A DNA stretch of 64,000 nucleotides, taken from the NCBI RefSeq assembly GCF_027172205.1, contig NC_070605.1:43053804-43117803 (forward strand). The letters are read 5' to 3'. Shown here one piece after another: positions 23,701 through 34,721 of this stretch (position 1 is its first letter; each line of letters opens with the position of its first letter). The notes under the pieces are model-generated. The model was given only the letters and a program-made list of their open reading frames with translations, had not been told where the DNA came from and did no database searches. The translations under genes and the position numbers were made by a program. The DNA is from Podarcis raffonei. Its lineage: Eukaryota > Chordata > Lepidosauria > Squamata > Lacertidae.

Positions 23701-26700
23701 AGGAGAAGGGAATGGCTTTAAGGGACCTCAGGAAGTACAACCAGGGTTCTGGTGCTACTGCTGCCATCTCTCAGCATCTGCCACCTGAGGCAGCCATCTC
23801 ACTCTAATTAATGATAGGGTTGGCCTTGGAATAGAAGTAAATCTCCCAGGGGAAGAATAAGATTGCATCTGTTGTTTCCCTCCCAGCATGGGATTCTCCC
23901 AGATCATGGTCTCTCACCGCATGGGGTTTCCCCAGTTTTCTTAAGAAATTCCTCAGTCCAGTCACTGGGAAATCTCCAAGTCATTAAGGACCCTTAACAA
24001 ATAATAATAATATAATAATCATATTTTAAAGTAGTTTATTGCAAAGTGCTTGCAATAATTACCTCATACATGATGCAGGGCTTGTCCATATTGGAACATT
24101 GTTTAAACTGTTAGTCTATTTTTCCTCTACTCAAATTAGACCATAGCAGGCTGAAAAAGAAATGAAAGCAATTTTAAATTCTCACCAGCCCACACTTTTC
24201 AGATTGCTTCTCTCTCTTTCTCTTTCCCTCTCTCTCTCATTCTCCACACACACCTTTCACATTGTTGCCCAATACTTATATATGTATTTCTAAACAGCTT
24301 TGAGACTTTTTGCAATCGAGCAGTATATAAAATTTATGGAATGAATACGGTAAAGATTTTTAATGTAGTTTGTGCAGTTTTCTAGTTTTGTGGAGTCAGG
24401 GCCAGCCCACCATGAAACAAGGTGGGGCAACTGCCTCAGGTGGCAGGATCCATAGGGCAGCAGATCCTAATGTATAACTTTATTCTCCACCTTATTCCTG
24501 ATGTAGATCTTCACTCACCTCTCCTTCCCTAGTGGGGGCGGGACACCATTTGGGGGTTTGCTTCTGCCACCAAAATACCTTGGGTCAGCCCTGTTCTAAG
24601 TAGACATGCATAGATTTATGCTGTAAGTAAAACGGAAAACAGATAATAGCAGTAATAAAATGAAACTCAGTGATTATGGTATTTACTATATTATAAGTGG
24701 ACTTGTGGGACAGTTAAAATAAAACAGCCTGAGGGACAGATCAAGGGCTATTTGCAGTCAGGGTGTCTAAATTATGTAATTGAATCAAAGCCGGGGGGGG
24801 GGGGAATGCATAGAGAGCTTCCATATAACATGGAACCATGGCACCATAATATATATATACAGTGGTACCTCGGGTTAAGTACTTAATTCATTCTGGAGGT
24901 CCGTTCTTAACCTGAAACTGTTCTTAACCTGAAGCACCACTTTAGCTAATGGGGCCTCCTGTTGCTGCTGTGCTGCCGCCGCACGATTTCTGTTCTCATC
25001 CTGAAGCAAAGTTCTTAACCTGAAGCACTATTTCTGGGTTAGCGGAGTCTGTAACCTGAAGCGTATGTAACCTGAAGCGTATGTAACCCAAGGTACCACT
25101 GTATATATAATATATTTTTAAAAACTAGAATTCCTTGCTTACTGAGTGAGTCTGTACAAAACCATGGTTCATAAATCTTTGTGGAATGAGTGAATTCACT
25201 AGAAATGCCAGATCTGGAACTGAAAAGCCAAACTTGTTTCTGCTGTAGGCTGGGCTTCTGCTTTCTTTTCTTACTCATTTAAATGTCACAAGTTCACTGG
25301 TCATAGGGGATTCCCTGACTGAAAACTAAAACCTAAAACCATGCTGGATAATGACAACATATTATGTCTCCCTGCAAGGTGGCTGAGGAAAAACCTCAAA
25401 TGGTTTTGTCCCCGCCCCCGCTAGGGAATAAGGAAGATCTACATCAGGAATTAAGTGGATCTCGTAAGGCCATCTTGTAGTAACACAATAATTTGCGATG
25501 CCAGGAACGCCATGACCTTTCTAGTATTCACCGCAATGGAAAAATAAGAGAAGCGCATGTCAAGATCAGTATGGAACAGTAGCCAGAATGTTTGACCTTA
25601 GACTGAGGAGACGAGTTCAAATCCCCACTTGGCTGCAAAGATCACCTTAAGCCAGTTTTTTCTCTCAGCATAGCCTACCTCATAGGAATATTGTGAGAAT
25701 AAGCGGGGGGCTGTGTACAAGCCCCCAATCTTCATAGAAAAGTGTGGGATAAAAATGTAATTAATAAATATGGAAATGATTTAACAATCTCAAGGGAGGA
25801 ATGTCAGGAAAGTAGGTCTCTACGAAAACCAACCACGTGTGTGGTTGCTCCATTGGTGAGAACATCATCGATCAGCGAAACAAATGAGGAGATGCACATC
25901 TGATTGTGTGGCATTTAATCATACAGAACAAATTTAGAGAAGGCTTGTGTACCTCATTCAAGAGGGGTGTGTAAATATTTGAGTGTTTAAAAAATAGATA
26001 TAGGTCGTTATACATGGGGCTCCCATCCAAATTGCTGTACATATATAAATATGATGTCTCCAAGCAGCAAATGTATATTTGAGAATGTACATATGCAGGT
26101 ACCAAACATATTTTGCCTGTCCATGCAGCAGAAAATCAGTTTTCTGTGACATAATATGTAAAGCAGCTGTAGCTAGACCTTGAATTAGAGTTACTGAGCC
26201 CATTTTTTTGTACTGGCAGGAAAAGAGAACAAGATTAGTCCCTCTCACTGAGACAGTGAGAGAAATTATGCACAGGGTTTTGGTGCTGGTACCTTCGATT
26301 TCATCAGGATCACATGCTGAATGAGAGATGCCTCCCACACAGGCCAGTTACAGGGACTATTTAGTATATTGTCTATTCCAGTTTCCAGATTCGTTTTCAT
26401 TTTTGCTTTGTGGCAACAGCACACCTCCACTGTGAGTTAACTGAACTTGCTGAATGTTTGCGGGCAGCATATTTCCTCTTGTCTACAACTGTTATGTTCT
26501 GTAAGCATATTCTACTTGCAGTTTCCTAGGTGTTATGCAAGACAAAGGTAGGTGTGACATTAGCAAAAAAATTCCAGTAACTGTGTGCTTGCTCACGGCT
26601 GTCCTGCGCAGGTTTTTGTTCTGCTTTTCTGGGCAGAGGGGGAAAATTAGCCTGCCAACCAGAAAGCTCCTTAGGCAAGTCACAACAAGTTGTGTCTCTG

Positions 26701-29700
26701 ACATCCGCACACCCATGGTCTCTTTCTGGTATGATGTCCTCTGTTGGTGTGGTTAGGGTGGTGTGAAACTGCCCCCATAACATTTTCTAGGACAATGTGA
26801 CAGACCACCACCACCCTGAATTGTAAGAAAAGGGGTAGATAATAGTAGAAGTTTCACAGGGCTGGGTGGATTTCAGGCAGATCACTGAAACCGGTTACCA
26901 AATGCAATTGGGTCATGTTTTATTTAGTCATTAAATAATTAGCTAGATAAATAGTTATTATCTAAATAAATAGTTACTTAGTAATTAATTAAAAGAGCCA
27001 GTGTGGTGTAGTGGTTAAGAGCGGTAGATTCGTAATCTGGTGAACCGGGTTCGCTTCCCCGCTCCTCCACATGCAGCTGCTGGGTGACCTTGGGCTAGTC
27101 ACACTTCTCTGAAGTCTCTCAGCCCCTCTCACCTCACAGAGTGTTTGTTGTGGGGGAGGAAGGGAAAGGAGAATGTCAGCCACTTTGAGACTCCTTTGGG
27201 TAGTGATAAAGCGGGATATCAAATCCAAACTCCTCTTCTTTTTCTTCTTCTTCTTCTTCTTCTTCTTCTTCTTCTTCTTCTTCTTCACAACATTTATATG
27301 CTACCCAGCAACAAAAGTTCTCTGCAGTTTTAGAATAAAAAGTTAAAACCATAAGTAAGAAGTAAAGCAAAAAACCAAAAACAGAATTTAAAACAGAAAT
27401 GGACTGGCAGCCACACATGCCTTCTTGTCAGAGGTCCCAAGACACAGCTGGGCACCATCACAGTACTATTGTGCTGCTCCTCTATAAGAATTGCAGCCTG
27501 TGCTGATAGGACTGAGCCCTCAAGGTGAAATCCAGACCATAAATGTCAGAAATTGCCCCTGGATTTTGGAAATAACCCAAGCACAGGTGATATGCTAGAC
27601 AAATTATTTTGGCACCTGAGACTGAACAAATTATTTTCACACCTGAGGCAAATTATTTTGGCACCTTCTTCCTGGCACCAAAAAACACACAGCAATGATA
27701 AATTAAATAAAGAACCGTTTGCTGAACTTTTGTCACACCTCAAATTCACAACCTGAGGCAGCCACTTCCCTCTGTCTAATGGTAGGGAAAGTTCTATGCA
27801 ATCTCTATCTTGACAGATCCTTTCTACAAACAATTTTCAGTTGCCAAATTCTGCTGTATTTACTGTAAACATAGCCCAGCTGCATTTTAGCAAATGATGT
27901 TCTCTTAGTACCTATGGTTCTAGTACATTTTAGTTCCTTGAAGTATTTTGTTTTCCCCCTTGGCTGGGTTTTAGTGCTGTTTTTATTGTTCTTCATCTTA
28001 TGCTGCCTCATGATGGCTTTATGATGATTTCTGTGCCATTTTTATACACTATTTTTATGATTTTGTGGTTTTTTTGGGGGGGAATAGTAGTTGTATTTTA
28101 TCGTTTTTAAATTTGTGAACCACCCAGGGGGTGTGGCTAATTGGGCACTACATAAATTCCATACATAATTAAATGCTACCAAGTTATTCCTGTGGTTTCA
28201 ACTCAGAAACCTATATTGGGCTTTGGTATATGAAAACTGTTATTAACTTATTTATTGCCAATCATTTCCACCCTGCCTTTCTATTATAGTTATTAAAGAG
28301 ATTAAATTATATAAATCTAGATCCACTCTCTACATATATAACCCCAGATCCTCCGTAATTTTGTCAAAAGATTCCGTCCCTTTTATTCACAGCCTGTACC
28401 AAATTATTTCATGATATATGTACATAGAATCATAGAATTGTAGAGTTGGAAGAGACCCCAGTGGTCATCTAGTCCAACCCCTTACAATACACAAATCACA
28501 ACTGAAGATGGGGGGGGGGGACAGGTACATTAGCCTGGATTCATTTATTTTAGGGAAGCTTTTTTAAAACAAACAAACAACAACAACAGTCCTGACAGCT
28601 GGGAAAATGCCTACAAGCATGCAAACTAATAGTTCAAGGAGAAAAGGCAAACCGGAAGAGAACAATGGAATAGATGCATGTGACCAGTTTTGATGTATAG
28701 AGCTCTGGTTTGCAATTCACAGATATTTCATGAATAACATTCAGTGGATTCAAACCAGGGTTGGGGAAGCTTTTTCATTCCCTCTGGATAACCTTTTGGG
28801 AGCCACATTCTAGGTGGTGGGTAAGGCTGGAGGCAAAAGCGAGCAGAACAACAACAAAGTTAACTATTGACTTTATACAATAGGCTGACTTCTCCACACA
28901 CTCATACACCTCTCTTTATCCTTCAGACAAGCATGATTCAGACAATAAATCCCCTCATAACGGTGTTTTCTCCTAAGTAGGACTAAGCTGAAGAGTGTGT
29001 GTTTTGAAAAAATATTCTCTCGCCTCCCCCATGAAAATACACCCCTCTCTTGGCAATTTTTCAGAGAACTATGCTAAAAGGTGACAAAGTGCTCCCCTCT
29101 TTACTCGTTCCATATTGTAATTCCAGTTACTCTTACTTAGATCTCTTCCACGCTTTGTGTTGCTCTCTCTCCCCTACCTGCCCCATTCAGAATGAGGGCA
29201 AATGTGCTAAAAAGTCATAGAGTTGGAAGGTACCGCAAAGATCATACAGCAATGCAGGAAACTTTTACCCAACGTGGTGCTTGATCCCTCAACCCTGAGA
29301 TTATGCCCTACCATGTCTACCAACTGAGCTACTCCAGCTTCCTCACACTGAAATGAGCCATTTGGAGGTCATCACATATGAAAGCTGTGCCATGTTGTGG
29401 CATCATCATGCTCACCATTTAATTTCTGGTATTCTGGGATCATGCAATCGGGGAAATGGGACAGGAGAAACAGAAAGCAGAAATAATGGAGGCTGCAAAC
29501 AGTCACTGACAAGTCAAAGAGAGGTATCTTTGTGGGAGAGTATGGGGAAATTTATTGCACTACTAATGGGAACTGATTGTGGAATTAATAGTAGGCTGAA
29601 CTCCAGAAATCCTTGTTTCATTAATGACTGATGGCCAGTGTGTGTTGTATATCTCAATCTCCCTTCCCTTTTTGCAAAGTATTGTTTCAACGCAGAGATG

Positions 29701-32700
29701 TAAGGAAGGACTTGAAGAACAAGCATCTGTTTCACAAGATCCTGTTTCTTGTTTTCTTCCTCCCCAGACCCTGTCCCGGTAACAGCCAAAATAGGGGGTG
29801 TAGCCACACTCCCTTGCAACTACAAAATGCAACGGCCCCTGGCATCTTACAGGATCTACTGGCAGAAATACGTAGGCCCTGGTATATCTGACCTGGTTGT
29901 GATAGCTTACAGCAACGGCGAAGAAAACACCGTAAAAGACATACATTTCCAGAACAGGACAAAGATGGATGAGAAGACTCTTACACTTTGGATCTCCGGT
30001 GTGAATGTGTCCGATCAAGGCAAATATAGGTGTATCATATTACTGGAGGAAGAACACAAAGGTGATAAATGGGTACATTTATCAGTGTCAGGTAAGTGCT
30101 TGTCTAGCAAAACAGGATTTTAAGTACCCAAGCAGTGCTGAAGGGTCCTATTCATTTGTGTTAGACAGGGGCTGTTCATTTTGAGTCACTTTTCTACAGT
30201 CAGAGGCTGGTTCCCTGGGGCAAATAGAGCACTGCTCCACCAACCTATCTATCCTCAGCCAGCTCCAACTTCCCTGTTTCTTCACACCCAGCCCAATGGG
30301 TGGCATTGCCTGCAAGCTTCCTCCTCCTTAGTCTCAGTGTTGCCCAAATAGAATTTAGCGGGGTGGGGGGAGAGATTGGGGGTGAAATTGGCTTGCTCTG
30401 CCTGTCATTGACTCTGGCTCCACTTACAGTTGGTCTCCTTCCCATGAGCCACTGCTGCTTTCTACTCAGACATGCCATAGGCCTTACAGCAGGGACAGGG
30501 GGACATTTTGGCCCAGTGGGCCAAATCCTTATCTCCCCACAAGTGCTTCCCAAACCCCAGGCCTAGGATTGCCAAAGCACTTTGTGCAGCAGTTCCAAGA
30601 CGGCTGACAACTGGAAGCTGAGAACTTCTTTTGAAAATAGGAAATGAAACACACTTTCACATGCATTGGTGACTAGCAGTCCTCTGCTTCCCAGTTACGT
30701 TCCAGACTCCATCCACTGACCCAGCTCAGCTCTGTCCACTCAATATTATTGCTGCTAAATATTGTTTACGTCACGGGTGTGAGACACAAGGCCCGCGGGC
30801 CAAATCCGGCCCGCCAGACCTCGTCATGTGGCCTGTGTAGCCGCCGCCAGCCACCAGCCTTCACCTTTTATTCTCGCTTGTGGTTTTTTTTTTACACAGT
30901 AAAGTTTACATGGTGCGGCTCCCTACTCGACTCCCCCCCGTCGCTCTTAAGGACATGGCTGCTGCTTCAAATGTCCCTGTGTCTCTCAACTTGCGCCTTC
31001 GTCGTCGGGGGCTGAAGCGAGGCGGGCAGCTTGCTTCTCTCTCCCGCTCACTGCTCAAAAAGAGCAAGCGGAAGGTCAGGTCTCTCCGCGCCGCGGAGGG
31101 GGAGTCTTTCTCCTCGGAGAAACTTTTTTATTCCAGCCTTAGATCTTCTCCAGGGATGCTGGATCCCGGCATGCAAACTCGCCCTGCGGGAGGCGTCCTC
31201 TTCTCCTCCACGCTGGATTTCACCAGCCTCTTCCTCTTCATTTCGCCTTCCTCTTCATTTCCCTTCCCTTCCTCTTCATTTCGCCTCCCTCTCCATCTTT
31301 GCACGGCCAGCGATGCCCATGTTCTTTGGGAATATGGGGTGGCTGGTGTGGGGGGGGGTGAGTGGGAGAGAGAGAGAGAAGCGCGCGCGCGCACACACTC
31401 CAAACACCCTTAAAATAAATGTAAAGTGGGGGCGGCGATGATGATGGCCGTGATGGGAGGGGGCTGTGTTCCCTGGCACCCCCTCCACTCCCTGCACCCC
31501 ACCGCCACCTTCCTCCTCCTCCTCCTCCTCTTGCAATTTCGCAGCAAGCCAAGCGAGGAAGGCGATCTGGTGCCCGGCTCTCTATCTCAGCTCCACAAGT
31601 TGGACTCCGCGCCCGCGCAGCGGCGCTGGGCGGTTCTCCCCGTCCGGCACATGTCAGCCCCGCTGGCACATTCCTGGGAGGAGATCGGGCTCCTTGCAGC
31701 CCTTCCATCACTCGGTCACACAATTGGGCGGCTCGCTCTCCGCCCTGCCAGCAGCTCCGTCTTGATCTCTCCCTCCCGTCTCGGGGAAGGAAAGGAAAAA
31801 GCCGGAGATCCAGTTGCAGGCAGCGTGCTCGCGCTCTTTCGCCTTTTGCAATGGCACCCCGAGATGGGGGGGGGGCAGGGGAATTAGCCAAGGAAAATGA
31901 GAGTGCACAAGGCATGTTGATGCTTTCCTGTCAGAGCGCTCTCTCTCTCTCTCTCTCTCCCACACACACATTTTATTTACAGCCCCATGCCGTGTATGTT
32001 TACTCAGAAGCCAGCCTCACTTTCTTTGACAGGAGTTTCAAGTAAATGCACATAGGATTGCAGCAATCGTCTCATTAGGGCTCATTATTTGTAACAACTT
32101 TGTTTCCTAGTTCTGCTGGATCTCTCAGCGGCCTTTGATACAATCAACCATAACATCCTTCTGGACCGTCTACATTATTACAAAAAACAGTAATAATTGA
32201 ATGCAGTGACAATAATTTATGATAATAAAGAGTGGACACATAGTCCTACAGATACAACCGGCCCTTTGAGGGTGACCAAACTGCTGATGCGGCCCCCGAT
32301 GAATTTGAGTTTGACACCCCTGGCTTACGTTATCCTGAAAACATATCCCTTTAGGTGCTATGACAACGAGCAGCAGAGGATTATTTTATGCTTCCTTTTA
32401 GGGTCAAGCCCTCAGAAGGCATCATATATGAAATAAACATAAAATCTAAATACCACGACATTTGACGTAAACACAGTCTCCATGAATTAAAAGACAGTGG
32501 TAGAAATAACAATAAGATATTAATAGTACAGTAACATTCCTTCCAGAATAATATATTATTACTCATTCAAGTAAAAGTGTTAATTAAAAATATATAAATG
32601 CTTTTGAATTTGTTTAGTGTTAATTTATTTAACTTAAATTCTAATAATTAACAGACACAAACAAACGTATAGTCTCTTGGGTCCAACATTACTCAACGTT

Positions 32701-34684
32701 GCTATGAGGGGAATGTGAATTTGAGAGAAAGGATGCTATTTTTCCCCAAAAAAATTTTTGATTGAATTTTCCACAATTATAACACTTACAATCTAACAAA
32801 AAAGAAAAAGAAAAAAGGGGGACACACACACATATGCCAAAAGAAAAAAACAGTACAATAGATTACAAGAAAGACATAACCATAACCACAACATAGGATA
32901 AAATAATCTTAAACCTTTACAACCCAACCTTGTTTACATATTGGTTGACTTCCTCTAATCCCTCCCTTCTGAGTTTCCTTGTATGTAACAGCTTTCCAAT
33001 ATCATTCTTCAACAAAAATATTTCCAATTATTATCTAACTTGTTCACTTTTCTTACTATTCTAAACCCAATTTATTTAATAAATCCTAATTTAATCCTAG
33101 GCCTCTTTGGTGCTTTCAAATGATTTCTAGTTTTTAATATTACAATATTTGTTCAGGTAGTCCTTAAATTTCTTCCAATCTTCTTGGTATTCCTTTCTGG
33201 TCACGGATTCTTCCCGTCAGGTCAGCTAGCTCCGAAAAGTCCATCATCTTCATCTGCCAATCTTCCACAGTTGGTACTTCTTGTATTTTCCAGTTCTTGG
33301 CTAGTAAAATTCGTGCAGCCGTCGTGGCATACAAAAATAATTTAACATCTTTCTTGGGCAATTCTAAACCTGTTATCCCAAGAAGAAAGGCCTCTGGTTT
33401 CTTAATAAATGTATATTTCAACATTTTTTTTAATTCATTGTAAATCTTTTCCCAGAAGTCTTTCACCTTGGGACAGGTCCACCACATATGAAAAAGGGTA
33501 CCTTCTTTTTCTTTACACTTCCAGCAGAGATTGTCACTATTATGATACATCTTTGCTAATTTTACAGGGGTTAAGTACCATCTATACATCATTTTCATAA
33601 TATTTTCCTTTAACATCATACATGCAGTAAACTTAACCCCTTTCTTCCATAACCTTTCCCAATCTTCCAGCATTATATTATGTCCGAGAGAAAGGATGCT
33701 ATTAACCCGTTATAATAAGAACTCTTACCATAGAAAGTAATTTAGAATTCTTAGTAATATAGCACCATTTAGATTACAAGCCATGGCAGGAACCTCCATG
33801 AATGTCTCCCATTGAAATGAATGGGATTTGCTAAAGATCACTCTGCTGTTCCAGTGCAAGTCAGATTAAATTTGATGGTTCTGTAGAAAAACAATCCTTA
33901 AGCATAGTGCCAATAACATTGTTTGACATCTCAATATGTACAAGTGTAACTTGTGATCTTACTGTCTTTTCCTCCCTCTAGCTGACTATAGGAAGCCTGT
34001 CATACATGTATCACATAATCCCTGTGGCCCAGCTCAGTTGACACTGATGTGTTCTTCTCATGGAGGATATCCAGAGGCTACGATGTCTTGGTTGGTCAAT
34101 AATGAGACAGTGCGGTGTTCCTATACTTCCATAAAGGACAACTACACTGAAAGTTTTAATATTACTGGCAACTTACAGCAAAACGTGTCTGAAGATATCT
34201 TGGTCCAATGTCGAATACATTATGCAGGTTTCCAAGTGTCCACCGACCACCTCTTGTGTAAGTTCCCTCAATCATACATTGAGACAGTGTTTCTCATTTG
34301 TGAAATATAGCCATTCAGAACTTACAAGGACTAAACCTCAGAATTTTTCAAATGAGATTGGTTCCATATAGGGAGATCTACAAATGATGAATGACCATTC
34401 ATTTGGCGAGTCTTTATCTCTGAATCTAAAATAGCTGTGTGTTGTTAGGAAGACACTGTATCTTTCCAAACTTTTATTATTATTATTACTTCCTATAGAA
34501 GTTTAGCATCACAGCTGAAATATTTGGTCAGCTGATGGGACATTTCTGCTTTTTCATGGATTCCATCTTGAACAGTACCAGAAACACTTGCAAAAAATAT
34601 AGGTAGCATTGTAACTATTTAGCTGAACCAGTGAGAAATGCAAAACAGAGTCACTGTCTTGGATTATTTGTATGTTCCTGTGTA

Positions 34685-34721
<37 letters not shown>

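Larger units (their letters stand above)
12337..29767 (+). other. CD80: CD80 first coding intron, 17.4 kb
   Basis: Bounded by GTAAGC and CCCCAG. Largely transposon-derived (SINEs, MITEs, Tc1, Bov-B, CR1/L2; listed separately). Between them, 19325-21790, 25771-26992 and 28961-29767 hold no element or exon I can name. Confidence 0.8.

Noticed and set aside
26993-27065. Possible tRNA gene
   Set aside because: Box A and B are present, but the sequence continues into a SINE body and does not fold as a complete tRNA with an acceptor end.
26989-27418. Poly-Lys, poly-Leu and poly-Glu frames
   Set aside because: Reading of the CTT tail of a SINE in different frames.
31238-31915. 225-codon minus-strand frame and overlapping long frames in a GC-rich block
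   Set aside because: All frames on both strands are open there because of high GC; translations are low-complexity Arg/Pro/Ser/Glu, no domain is seen, and the block lies inside a hAT element.
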